Assembly: GCF_900660485.1 (NCBI RefSeq)
Contig: NZ_LR214951.1
Location: forward strand, 496,001-560,000
Direction: 5' to 3'
Source: Mesomycoplasma neurolyticum
GTDB lineage: Bacteria; Bacillota_I; Bacilli_A; Mycoplasmatales; Metamycoplasmataceae
Length of the DNA stretch: 64,000 nucleotides
Both the position numbers and the translations under genes were made by a program. This document shows, in pieces, positions 11,483 through 21,000 of this stretch. The notes under the pieces are model-generated. The model had not been told where the DNA came from. It did not search any database and saw only the letters and a program-made list of their open reading frames with translations. Position 1 is the first letter of the stretch. Every line of letters starts with the position of its first letter.

Positions 11483-11917
11483 TTATAGGTGCCAATCCTT
11501 CATTATTAAAAAATCAAAATTTAATGAACTATAAATTTCATCTTTATATTTTAATTTCAATACATTTCCTTCTTCAACAATTAAATCAAATAAATATTGT
11601 TTTAAAAATTTTTCTTTTTTATCATAAATTTTTACAAAAACTTTTTTATTATTTAAAAATTTAATTAAAATTTTTTCAGAATTTAAAGTAAAATTTGAAG
11701 TGTTCTTTGATATATAATTGAAAATTTGTTGATTTATTTCATCAATTGGTGAGTTTATTGTATTAGTTTTTTTTATATCTTTAAAATTTGGGACATTATT
11801 TTCAATTTCAAAATTTTCATTTTTACTAATACTTGTAATATTTGTTGTCTCTAAAATAGTTGTTAAACTAAAAATTGGAAATAAAATTTTTTTTCATTTA
11901 ACATGAATTTTTTTAAT
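11483..11917 (-). CDS. Small secreted-type hypothetical protein, probable ATT start
   Basis: AGGAG at 11923-11927 lies five bases before an ATT at 11917. From there a 144-aa frame is open (TGA = Trp at codon 8) to TAA at 11483. The N-terminus IKKIHVKWKKILFPIFSLTT has the basic-then-hydrophobic look of a signal peptide, with no lipobox Cys. The rest is Lys/Asn-rich with no motif I recognise. The in-frame alternatives lack a ribosome site, and the ATG at 11904 is in another frame that stops after 13 codons. The gene abuts the decayed gene downstream (stop and ATG adjacent) and begins 20 bases after the end of copy 2, so the three were probably co-transcribed. It could itself be a fragment. Confidence 0.5.
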
Positions 11918-11937
11918 TTTGTCTCCTTTTAATTTTA

Positions 11938-13221
11938 TTAAAATATTTTATTAGTATCATCATAAATATAATCAGGTAGTAATTTCATTGTTTTTATGAA
12001 ATACAAAATTTTATTTAAAATATTTTTTATAACTTGAAAGGCTTCTTTTTGTGAAAAACTTAAAAAATAATCAGGTATCAAAAACAAAAAAGAGGGTTTT
12101 AAATATGTTCTTTTATCCATAATAAAAACTATTGTGTCAAATAAATCAGAAAATTTAATAGAAAGAAAAAATTCTCTTTCTTCTGTTTGAATATCACCAC
12201 TATATGCTTTTTCTTTTATTTTTTCATAAAATGATTTTTTTTCTTCTTTAATCTGTTGAATTATTTTTTTGTTATTTATCGATAAATTAATTTGTTTTTT
12301 TATTTTAATACTTGATATATTTAAATCTAAAACCTCATTTGGTACAATTCAAAATTCTAAAAATTTAAAAACACTAAAAGTTCATTTGGATAAAATACAT
12401 GTATTTTCAATTTTAGCTCTGCAACTAATATTTGCAATTAAATCACTAAAAGGATTATTAAACATTTTTTCAAAATTATTTTTGTTACTAATAAAATTTT
12501 TTTTAAATAATTCTTTTAGTGATGTTTGTTTAAATTTTTTTTTAGCAAATAAATAATATTCTTTTTCTGTTTCATCAACATTTGTTATTAATGTCCTAGA
12601 CCTTCGATATTCTTGAAAGCCATTCCTATAACCAAAAATATCAGCTGCAATGGAGAAAATTTTTTTTTCTAAAATTTTGTTCTTTTTCAATTAAATTCCC
12701 ATATATAAACATAAAATATTCTGAAGGATAAAATATAACATTTACTGGGCGATCCTCTTGAGTTCGTTCAACTTGAATAATAGTATGCTTGTTTCTATCG
12801 GGAAATTTTGGTATTCAACCTCATCATGTGTCTTTTATTAAACCAGCTTTAATTTGTTTGTTTATGGTTTTTACATAATTATTCAATGCTTTTGTGTTGT
12901 CAATAAAATTTTCTATTTTCAAAATATAAAAATCTCACTTGAGTCTTTCATAAATTCAATATCTTTCAAATTCTCAATCATATGTATATTCACATGAATT
13001 ATCTGGATAAAAAAATCTAGTGTTGACAAAATTAAGCATTCTAAAATGATTAATACTATTTAAATTTTGGTTTTTTCAAGGAAAAATTTTTAAATGATCT
13101 CACTATATGTAATAGGGTATAAATACAAATCTTTATAATCGAAAGTGCTTGTGTTGATTTTTTCAAAATTATGTTCTTTTAATTTTTGAATTACTTCAGA
13201 CCTTTTTCTTCTAGTTATCAT
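11938..13221 (-). pseudogene. Longest member of the unrecognised family (copy 2), two frameshifts
   Basis: About 425 residues can be assembled, starting MITRRKRSEVIQKLKEHNFE at 13221 with an AAGG upstream. Near 13100 the frame slips between TYS and DHLKIFPWKNQ. Near 12675 a run of nine T (A on the coding strand), against eight in copy 1, slips it again inside QNFRKKIFS. From 12690 the frame is open without TAA/TAG to 11938. Features are a Trp cluster (DTWWGW), the conserved YPSEYFMFIYGN, ADIFGYRNGFQE and ETEKEYYLFAKKKF, and no membrane segment. No family is recognised. The homopolymer slip could be a true mutation, slipped-strand variation or a sequencing error, so the gene might be functional in some cells. 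Confidence 0.65.
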
Positions 13222-13386
13222 ATTTAAAAACCTTTAATTTATTTTTTTGTGTAATTAATTGAAATAAATTTTTTTAAATTTTATATATTCAAATTATATT
13301 TAATTTCATAAATAATTTTAATTAAAACTTAAAATTATTTGAAAATTAACTTAAAATGTTTTAAATTATTAAATTGCAATAAAAAA

Positions 13387-13404
13387 AGTGCTTAAACAAG
13401 CACT
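13387..13404 (-). terminator. Terminator of the truB-HAD-ribF-apt operon
   Basis: A hairpin AGTGCTT-loop-AAGCACT lies 27 bases after the apt stop and is followed, on the minus strand, by a run of seven T. Confidence 0.85.
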
Positions 13405-13430
13405 AAATTATTATAAAAGACAACAAAATG

Positions 13431-13943
13431 TTAATTATCAACTTCAATTAAGGACTCAACATTATAATGTCCAATTTTTTTACGACCTTCTAACGCTTTC
13501 AATTCCATTAAAAATAAAATTTTTATAACTTCAACACCTTGTGATTCTAAAAGCTCACATATTGCTTTTACAGTTCCACCAGTAGCTAAAACATCATCAA
13601 TAATAACTGCTTTTTGACCTTTTTTAACCATATTTTCTTGAAGTTCAATGATATTTGAACCATATTCTAAATCATATGATTTTTGAATTACTTTTCCAGG
13701 TAATTTTCCTTTTTTTCTAATCATAATTAATGGCTTAGATAATTTAGCTGCAACAGGTGTACCGAAAAGAAAACCCCTTGCATCTGGCGCGATAATTATA
13801 TCTGCATCTTTAGCTAATTGTGACATAGTCTCAATAGTATAATGCAATGCTTCGCCATTCGCCAATAATGGTGAAATATCTTTAAAAATAATTCCTTCAA
13901 TAGGGAAGTTTTTTACATCTTTAATATACTTAATTAATTTCAT
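13431..13943 (-). CDS. apt: Adenine phosphoribosyltransferase
   Basis: A 170-aa purine-salvage enzyme converting adenine and PRPP to AMP, important in mollicutes that lack de novo purine synthesis. The PRPP-binding motif AVIIDDVLATGGTVKA is at residues 112-127. The flexible-loop region MIRKKGKLPGKVIQKSY and the early FKDISPLL are both typical of Apt. The length is standard. It starts 23 bases after ribF ends and is the last gene of the operon, before a hairpin terminator. Confidence 0.97.
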   Translation of the reverse strand: MKLIKYIKDVKNFPIEGIIFKDISPLLANGEALHYTIETMSQLAKDADIIIAPDARGFLFGTPVAAKLSKPLIMIRKKGKLPGKVIQKSYDLEYGSNIIELQENMVKKGQKAVIIDDVLATGGTVKAICELLESQGVEVIKILFLMELKALEGRKKIGHYNVESLIEVDN

Positions 13944-13966
13944 AACTGCAAAATTATAAAGAAAAA

Positions 13967-14800
13967 TTAATTTATTTCCAACAATAAATTTTTAATTTTT
14001 GAAAAATCATTTTTATTTAGTGAAAAATTGACTTCTTTATTAAAGATTTTATATTCTTGAATTATTTCTAAAAATGCTTTTTCTATTGTTTCTACATTAT
14101 AATTAAAATTAAAAATTTTAATTATATTAGGTTTATTTTTTTCTAATGGAATAGTAAGATAAGAAAAATATTTTAAATTATTAATAATTAATTTAGTTAA
14201 ATATATTCCTGGCGCAAGCGAAATATTATCAAAATTAAAAATAACTTCGTTTTTAAAATTAATGTATATTTCTGTTAAATAATTGCTTACTAAATATTTA
14301 TTAACGAGTGTAATTTTACCTTCTGCTAAATATTCTTTTAAAATTCTAGTTGAAATTTTTTTATTATTTTCATCTTCTAAAACATTAACAATAATAGAAT
14401 TTGGAAAATCTTTTTTTATTTTTGCTGCATCATAGTTTTTCGAAATAGAAAAATCAGAGCCAACAATAAAATTATTCGCACCTTTTTTTATTAAAATATT
14501 TAAAAACTCTTCGCCGCTAAGATTTTGGAGTTTTTCATTAAATGTTGTGATTAAAATATTATCAATTTTTAAATTAGCTAATACTTGAATTCTAGAAGTT
14601 ATATCACTAAAATTTAATGTTTTATTTTTAGGTAAATCCTTAGGATTAGCAAATATAAAAAAAGTGATTTTTTGATTTGTTAACTTAGCTTGTTTTAATA
14701 ATTCAAAATGTCCTTTGTGAAAACATTCAAAACCACCTAAAACAAACACTGAATTTTCAATTATGTGATTTTCTTTTTCAAAATAATAAACTTTAGTCAT
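13967..14800 (-). CDS. ribF: RibF-type FAD synthetase (riboflavin kinase part divergent)
   Basis: A 277-aa protein. The N-terminal nucleotidyltransferase domain has GGFECFHKGH (His28 and His31 of the HxGH-type motif) and, near residues 148-158, KKISTRILKEYL, the counterpart of the S-S-T-R motif. This half makes FAD from FMN and ATP. The C-terminal half has the size of the flavokinase domain, and SLAPGIYLTKL loosely fits its start, but its usual signatures are weak, so kinase activity is uncertain. It begins 5 bases after the HAD gene ends and is 23 bases before apt: an operon. The intact azoreductase and others would use its flavin products. Confidence 0.85.
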   Translation of the reverse strand: MTKVYYFEKENHIIENSVFVLGGFECFHKGHFELLKQAKLTNQKITFFIFANPKDLPKNKTLNFSDITSRIQVLANLKIDNILITTFNEKLQNLSGEEFLNILIKKGANNFIVGSDFSISKNYDAAKIKKDFPNSIIVNVLEDENNKKISTRILKEYLAEGKITLVNKYLVSNYLTEIYINFKNEVIFNFDNISLAPGIYLTKLIINNLKYFSYLTIPLEKNKPNIIKIFNFNYNVETIEKAFLEIIQEYKIFNKEVNFSLNKNDFSKIKNLLLEIN

Positions 14801-14805
14801 TATAA

Positions 14806-15606
14806 TTAAAGAATACCTAATTCTTTTAATTTATAATACACACCATCTTCTTCAACTGTTTTAGTTGTAACATCTTTTGCTATAGTTTTTAAATAACTTC
14901 AACCACCCGCTAAAGCAACAGAATAGCCTACTTCGCTTAACATTTCAACATCATTTGAACTATCACCAAAAGCAATCATTTCATCTAATGTTATTTTAGT
15001 AAATTTATATAATTTTTTAAGTCCTGTAGCTTTATTTGTATTTTTAGGGCCTATAAAAAAACCTTTTGATCATTGTGCATTAATTTCCATATTCAAATTG
15101 TTTTTATCTATAAACTCCTGAACAGTATTTTTAAATGATTTGTCATTTGCTCTAATTGTAACAAGATGTAAAGGTTCTTCATCACATGTAAGTTCACATA
15201 AATTTTTAAAATTTTCTTTGTGTGGCGATAAAAATCAAGTATCTAAATCATGACCATCAGAAAAATATCCTCATTTATCAGTCATAACACTATATTCACA
15301 ATTAAATTTTTCTAAAAAGTTACTTAGTGTTTGAAATTCACTAAGTATTATTTTGTTTTCGAATACTACTTCTTTTTTGTTTAAATCATAAATAAAAGCA
15401 CCATTAGCTCCTATAAAGTAATCAACAGGTATATCATCAAGAAGTGTCCCAATAGTAACAAATTCTCTACCTGTTGCAAAAACTACAACATAACCTTTCT
15501 CTTTAAGCTCATGCACCATTTTTTTAGTTTTCGCACTTAAACTTTCTACTCCAAAAGGTAATAAGGTACCATCGATATCAAAAACTATTAGTTTATATTT
15601 TTTCAT
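14806..15606 (-). CDS. HAD-superfamily (Cof-type) phosphatase
   Basis: A 266-aa Cof/YidA-like sugar- or nucleotide-phosphate hydrolase. Motif I is FDIDGTL (nucleophile Asp10, Asp12). VVFATGRE carries motif II, and the late AFGDSSNDVEML is motif IV, with the metal-binding aspartates. The C2-type cap lies between. TGA codons at several places encode Trp. It overlaps the end of truB by 14 bases and ends 5 bases before ribF, so it is translated in the same operon. The exact substrate cannot be read from sequence; flavin-pathway dephosphorylation is a possibility only from its neighbour ribF. Confidence 0.9.
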
Positions 15607-16450
15607 CTTTTAATATCCTTTCTATTTTTTTACCAAAAAGTTTCTTAGATTTTAAATATCCATTTTTAATTATGGCAAGACCAACAATATTTTTTTTGTA
15701 AACTAAAAAAATATGATTTTCATTAATATTTTCATCAATTTTAACATTTTGACCTTTGATTAATATTTTTAAATCTTGTAAATTTAAAAAATGTTTTTTT
15801 TCTTTTATTAATTCTAATGGGTTAAGTTCAGTTTTTTCTAAATCTGAAAGTGTTAAATCATTAATTTCATATCTTAAAAGTTTTGACATTGTCGCAATTA
15901 CATTAAGTTCTTTTGCTATATCTTGGATTAATGATCTAATATAAGTTCCACGTGATACAGTTACAGAAAATTCAATTGTTTGATTTTCAAAATTAAAATT
16001 CAATAATTTTAAATTTTTAATTTCAACTTTTTGTTTTTTTAATGTTATTTCTTTGTTTTCACGAGCTAGTTTATATGCTCTTTGACCATTAATTTTTTTA
16101 GCTGAAAAAATAGGTGGTTTTTGATCATAAAAGCCATTAAATTTTTCAAAAGCTTTTAATATTTTCAATTCATTTAAATGATAAATTAAATTATTTTTAG
16201 TTAATATACCATCTACATCTCATGTTGTAGAACTAATGCCTAATTGCATAGTTGCAATATATGATTTATATTTAGTATCAATATATGGTATTAACTTTGT
16301 ATCATCTTCTGTTGCAATTAGCAATAATCCTTCTGCTATTGGATCTAATGTCCCAGTGTGCCCTATTTTTTTAATATTATTATTTTTAGCAAAAGATTTA
16401 ATTTTTTGAAATGAAGAAACATTTTTTTCTTTATATAAAAGTTTTATCAT
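15593..16450 (-). CDS. truB: tRNA pseudouridine(55) synthase TruB
   Basis: A 285-aa enzyme making pseudouridine 55 in the T loop of tRNAs. The catalytic motif GHTGTLDPIAEG at residues 30-41 contains the nucleophile Asp36. QKPPIFSAKKINGQRAYKLA and SRGTYIRSL are the other conserved TruB stretches. The N-terminus is shorter than in E. coli. A single TGA is read as Trp. First gene of a four-gene operon with a HAD phosphatase, ribF and apt, just downstream of the tRNA cluster and its terminator. Confidence 0.96.
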
Positions 16451-16482
16451 TGCTTAATAAATTTTACATTATTTTATAAAGA

Positions 16483-16511
16483 AAAAAAAGCAAAAAAATT
16501 TTGCTTTTTTT
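16483..16511 (-). terminator. Terminator of the tRNA cluster
   Basis: A 13-bp stem AAAAAAAGCAAAA / TTTTGCTTTTTTT with loop AAA lies between tRNA-Leu and truB and is followed by T/A-rich sequence on the minus strand. It is nearly symmetric, so it could work in either direction. Confidence 0.8.
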
Positions 16512-16538
16512 CTTTTATGGAATAATGTTTATAAATGG

Positions 16539-16620
16539 TGCACAAGAAGGGACTTGAACCCTTATGCTGTTAAGCACTAGAGCCTAAATCTAGCGTGTCT
16601 GCCAATTTCACCACTCGTGC
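16539..16620 (-). tRNA. tRNA-Leu(UAG)
   Basis: 82 nt, with a 7-bp acceptor stem (GCACGAG/CUUGUGC, allowing G-U), discriminator A, anticodon loop UUUAGGC (anticodon UAG) and the long variable arm expected of leucine tRNAs. Confidence 0.95.
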
Positions 16621-16637
16621 ATAATAAAATTTAAAGG

Positions 16638-16696
16638 TATGTTTTATAAGGAATCGAACCTTATTACTTTTATCAAAGCGCTACCAAGCAACATAA
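16638..16696 (-). pseudogene. Truncated tRNA remnant (expected place of tRNA-Lys)
   Basis: A 59-nt tRNA-like sequence lies between Leu and Thr. It keeps an acceptor stem (TATGTT/AACATA) and a perfect T arm (TAAGG-TTCGATT-CCTTA). The D arm is reduced to GCTTGGTAGC and the anticodon arm to CTTT-GATA-AAAG, so no anticodon can be read. In Bacillus-type clusters the order Val-Thr-Lys-Leu is common, so this position would hold tRNA-Lys; that identity is inference. Confidence 0.7.
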
Positions 16697-16700
16697 ATGG

Positions 16701-16773
16701 TGCCGTCTATAGGAATCGAACCTACGACCTACTGATTACAAGTCAGTTGCTCTGCCTGCTGAGCTAAGACGGC
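16701..16773 (-). tRNA. tRNA-Thr(UGU)
   Basis: 73 nt cloverleaf with acceptor GCCGTCT/AGACGGC, discriminator A and anticodon loop CUUGUAA. Confidence 0.97.
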
Positions 16774-16777
16774 ATGG

Positions 16778-16850
16778 TGGAAGATGAGGGGCTCGAACCC
16801 ACGACCCTCGCCTTGTAAGGGCGATGCTCTCCCAACTGAGCTAATCTTCC
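16778..16850 (-). tRNA. tRNA-Val(UAC)
   Basis: 73 nt cloverleaf with acceptor GGAAGAT/ATCTTCC, discriminator A and anticodon loop CUUACAA. Confidence 0.97.
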
Positions 16851-16857
16851 TAAATGG

Positions 16858-16930
16858 TGACCCATACGGGGATCGAACCCGTGAATCCATGGATGAAAAC
16901 CATGTGTGTTAACCGCTTCACCAATGGGCC
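16858..16930 (-). tRNA. tRNA-Glu(UUC)
   Basis: 73 nt cloverleaf with acceptor GGCCCAT/ATGGGTC, discriminator A and anticodon loop UUUUCAU. Confidence 0.97.
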
Positions 16931-16937
16931 TAAATGG

Positions 16938-17009
16938 CGCCGATTACGGGGATCGAACCTGTGACCAACTGGTTAACAGCCAGCTGCTCTACCGCTGAGC
17001 TAAATCGGC
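16938..17009 (-). tRNA. tRNA-Asn(GUU)
   Basis: 72 nt cloverleaf with acceptor GCCGATT/AATCGGC, discriminator G and anticodon loop CUGUUAA. First tRNA of the minus-strand cluster. Confidence 0.97.
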
Positions 17010-17100
17010 GTTTTAGCACTTAAATCTTTAAGCTTAAAACATTATACAACATTTTTTAAAAAAAACAAAAAAAATTGTTTATTTTTTAAAAAAATTAAAT

Positions 17101-17133
17101 AAAACACAAGCGAAATAAATTTGCTTGTGTTTT
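17101..17133 (-). terminator. Terminator of the lipoprotein gene
   Basis: An 11-bp stem AAAACACAAGC / GCTTGTGTTTT with an 11-base loop lies 37 bases after the lipoprotein stop, with T-rich sequence on both sides. Confidence 0.8.
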
Positions 17134-17169
17134 TTATATTAATCTTAACTTAACATTAAGTTAAAAAAA

Positions 17170-17922
17170 TTATTTTTTAGTTTCTAAAGTGTTTCCTGAA
17201 TTTAAAGTTTTTAATGATTGTTCTAAAAAATCTAGAAGAGCTTGAGCAACTTGTTTTTTTTGACTCTCATCATTATATTTTGATAATATATTATCAATTA
17301 TTTTACCCATTTCATTTTCTGGAGTTTGTGGTGTAGAATTATTTGTAGAATTATTTGATTTTTCTGGATTTAAAATTTTTAAAAATCCTTCTAAAAAATC
17401 TAGAAGAGCTTGAGCAGCTTGATTTTTTTGACTATCATCATTATATTTTGATAATATATCATCAATTATTTGACTCATTTTATTTTCTAGAGTTTGTGGT
17501 GTAGAATTATCTTTAGAAATTGTAAATTTAATTTCACTTCTTAATCGTGCTTCTTTACCATTAATACTAAATTTTACAACAACATATTCTTCATTTTCTT
17601 CATGAACTTCTAGATTCTCAAAAGTAAATTCAATTTTTTCACCTTCGGTACCTTTAACTGTAAATGTAGCTTCTTTTTTGTGATTGTGGTCATCTTTTGT
17701 GTCTAGTACTAAAAGTAACTTATCCTTTTCCTTCAATTTATTATTTAGGTTAGCTGGATTAAAAGTAATAACAGTTTTTTTACTACTTTTGTTTTCTTCT
17801 GAAAGTGTAAAATCACTTTGAGAAATTTTTTCTTGTTTTGTACATGCAACAATAGCTAATGGTGCAGCACCTAATAATGAAGCTAAACCTAAAGATAAAA
17901 ATAATTTTTTATTTTTTAACAT
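17170..17922 (-). CDS. Lipoprotein with an internal tandem duplication
   Basis: A 250-aa surface lipoprotein. A basic N-terminus and a hydrophobic stretch end in the lipobox AIVAC (Cys27, to be lipidated and kept at the membrane). The start is the ATG at 17922, with GGAG seven bases upstream; the ATG at 17940 precedes that site and is rejected. The middle is Glu/Lys-rich. The C-terminal 115 residues consist of two copies of an approximately 55-aa unit sharing IIDxILSKYNDxSQKxQ and QALLDFLE, so the gene has grown by a 175-bp duplication. Its role is unknown; similar genes in mycoplasmas are antigens. It ends in its own terminator. Confidence 0.85.
   Translation of the reverse strand: MLKNKKLFLSLGLASLLGAAPLAIVACTKQEKISQSDFTLSEENKSSKKTVITFNPANLNNKLKEKDKLLLVLDTKDDHNHKKEATFTVKGTEGEKIEFTFENLEVHEENEEYVVVKFSINGKEARLRSEIKFTISKDNSTPQTLENKMSQIIDDILSKYNDDSQKNQAAQALLDFLEGFLKILNPEKSNNSTNNSTPQTPENEMGKIIDNILSKYNDESQKKQVAQALLDFLEQSLKTLNSGNTLETKK
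17216..17520 (-). repeat. 175-bp direct duplication inside the lipoprotein gene
   Basis: Positions 17216-17350 and 17391-17520 match closely; for example both contain ctaaaaaatctagaagagct and gtttgtggtgtagaatta. The few differences keep the frame. A recent tandem duplication is the simplest explanation, and copy-number change between strains would be easy. Confidence 0.85.
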
Positions 17923-18015
17923 TTTTCTCCTTTTAAACATTTGTAATAATCTAAATTATTGTTAAAAAATAAATTATAAACTATTTTTTAAAAAATGTAT
18001 TTATTTATTAAAACT

Positions 18016-18051
18016 AATTAAAAAACGTAGTTTAGACCACGTTTTTTAATT
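18016..18051 (-). terminator. Terminator of the giant surface-protein locus
   Basis: A perfect 13-bp stem AATTAAAAAACGT / ACGTTTTTTAATT with a 10-base loop lies 12 bases after the stop of the intact giant gene. Confidence 0.88.
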
Positions 18052-18062
18052 TTATAATTTTT

Positions 18063-21000
18063 TTATTTTTTTAATATCTTATGATCATCTGTAAGTATAG
18101 AAATATCAACTTTCGAAAGTTTATTCATAAACTCTGAATCACTAAGTTTGGATTCTTCCATTGCTGAAATTCATTCTTTTGGTCCTACATATAATTGTTC
18201 AATTTGATATTCACCATTTGATAAACTACTTGAATCTTCAGTGATTTCATAATCTCCATCAGATGAATTTGTAATTTTAGTTGCACTTAAGGCATTACCA
18301 AAATATGATTTTTGATTTGCTTTATTTTTATAGTGGAATTTAAATGTAATGTTATCTGCACTTAAATCAAACATATCAGATGTAAGTAAATATCTTGTTC
18401 GTGTTTCTAATGTTGGGTTGTTTGATAATTTGATGCTTTGATTTGCAATTGAAGAACCATTTGCGCGGCTTTCTAATAATGTGTTATCATCACTAGTTGT
18501 ATCTAAATTATAAGCTGGCACAGCTAAGGTTTCAAATTTTATAACAGTAATAACATATTCACTATTAGCTTTTGGATTATCAAAACTAAATGTTACAACT
18601 TTAGTATTTTTATCATCTTCTTTATAAGTTATGTTTATATTAGATTTATCAACAGTAATTCATTCACTTTCATTAGCCATATTAGCTTTTTCTGATAGTT
18701 GAATTGTTAATTTATCTTTATCAGAAAAAGAAATTACATTATCAATATCATTTATCTCAAAACTTACATTAGCTTTTTCAAAACTATTTAAATCTTTATT
18801 AAATTTAAATCCTGATGCAGTCATATTGGTATTTGATGATTTTACTTTAAATTGTCCACTAGTTGGTTGAATTGGAGCATTGTCATGCTCTAAATCTTGA
18901 TATTGATTATTTTCATCTAAAATCTTAATTTTGGAAATTTGGTATAAGTGCCCTGGTAATAAATTATCTTTAGCATCAATCTGGACAGTTAATTGTGATT
19001 TGTTATTTCCATCATTTGTTACAGTTGCCCCTTGTGAAATAATAGTTTTCTCAACAATATTCCCATCATCATCAACAATTTTAGTTTTAAACTCAAGTGC
19101 TAAAGTTTGATTTGCTATTTTAGCAACAGTTTTTTCAAAGTTAACTTTAATAGTAACTGAACTACCAGCATTATATTCAGCAATTGAAGCACTTGCATCT
19201 ATTTGATTTTCAAATGTAATACCTTTAAAGTTAATAACTTCTCCTGGTGTTGTAATTTTCTTAATAGAATCATCTTCATGTTGCGATTCATTATTAACAA
19301 AATCTTTATTTATCAATCCATTAACACCATTAACTTTTATAGCTTTGTTAAATGCTCTGTCAATAGATCCATTAAATGATAATGTTACTGCATAATCTAT
19401 TCCTTCTTCAATTTCATTGTTAGTATATGTTTGAGTTGAACCATCATCTTTAGCTTTAAATTTAACATTTCCACTCGAATCTGTATTAGCAACTATTTGG
19501 AAAGTAAATTCAACAAAATATTCACCATTTGTTTCTTGAATATCAGCAATTTTTTCAAAGTTATATTTATAACCAGTTCCTATTGGCACAAGTTTTAATT
19601 TAATTTTATCATTAGCTACTAAAACTTCATCTTTAGATTCTAGTTTGTATTTAATTTTTAATGTTTTTGGTGTTGAATCACTATTAACCACACTTGAAAC
19701 TACAGTTGCTTTTGACTCTCTAGAAGTTGTTATAAATTCTCGAATATTTAAATTTAAAATGTTTAATAGATTTTCAGGTGGTAATGATGTTGCTTTTACA
19801 AAAGCATCATCAGTATTACCAACATATAATCTAAAATTTTTATATTGACGATTAGAAACAAGATCACTAAATTTAACTTTAATTTCATCATTAGTCATTA
19901 CACTAAATGAGTTAGTTTCAACAACTTTTACAGTTGAATTAGCTTGCCCTTGAACTTTGTGTTTATAGCTTTGAGCTGATTGAACCATTTCTGCTCTAAA
20001 TCTAAGTGAATTTTTAAGTTTAGTATTATTTAAATGTTTATTTGTATCATCAAATAATAACTTGAGTGTAGTTTCACCAATAACTTTATCATTATCTATT
20101 CTTTCTGTCAATGAACTATTGCCTTGGAATTTAAGTTCATTACCAAATTGTTCTTTAGAATTATTTGTATAATCAGATTTAATGATAATTTCATTATTGT
20201 TTTGACCAACTCAATGATTAGTTGCAATAGTACGTAATTTTTGATTTTCAGCATTAGTTAAATCAATCTTAATTTCATCAATTGTATTATCAATTTGATT
20301 TACAGCTAATCCATTTATTTTAATATCAATGTATTTTTCAACTTTATTATTTGTATCTTTTTGAGTTTCATCAAATTGAACATTTGTTTCAATAGGTTGA
20401 AGATTCGCTTTATCATTTTTTAAATGATCTTTCAGTGTAAATTTAACACTTAATTTTGTATTTTTTAATAAAATTCCATCTTTATCTTCAAAATAAATTC
20501 TTAAGTTAGCTTCATCAAGTGTAGAAACATCTTTTTGTTCAACTTTTGAGATAGTAAGAGCATTTTTTTCATCAGTAGCTAAAGTTTTAAATGAATTTTT
20601 ATTTTTTGATTGATCTTCTGGTGACATAGTAATTGAATTTGCTTTAATAGTTTCTTCATCTAAATTTTTAATATTTACTAAATCTGTATTTAGTAAATAA
20701 TATCCCTTAGCAAGACTATATACTCTATTCCCTAATAAAACACTGTTTTCAGTTTTTTTGAAATCAATATCTCCAGGTTTAGTTTTTTGACTTATATTAG
20801 CACTGAAAAATGCTTTTTCATTTTCATCAAAAGTTGAATGATATTCTAAAATAATTGTTTTATTTTTTCATTTTTCTAAAATGTTTGCAAAATTAATTGT
20901 AATTTTTGGTGAATCATCAACATTAAATTCATCTTTAGCTGTTCCATTACTATCAGCGGTTTTAATTTCCACAACTTGTTTTGTGCTATCAAGTGTTTTA

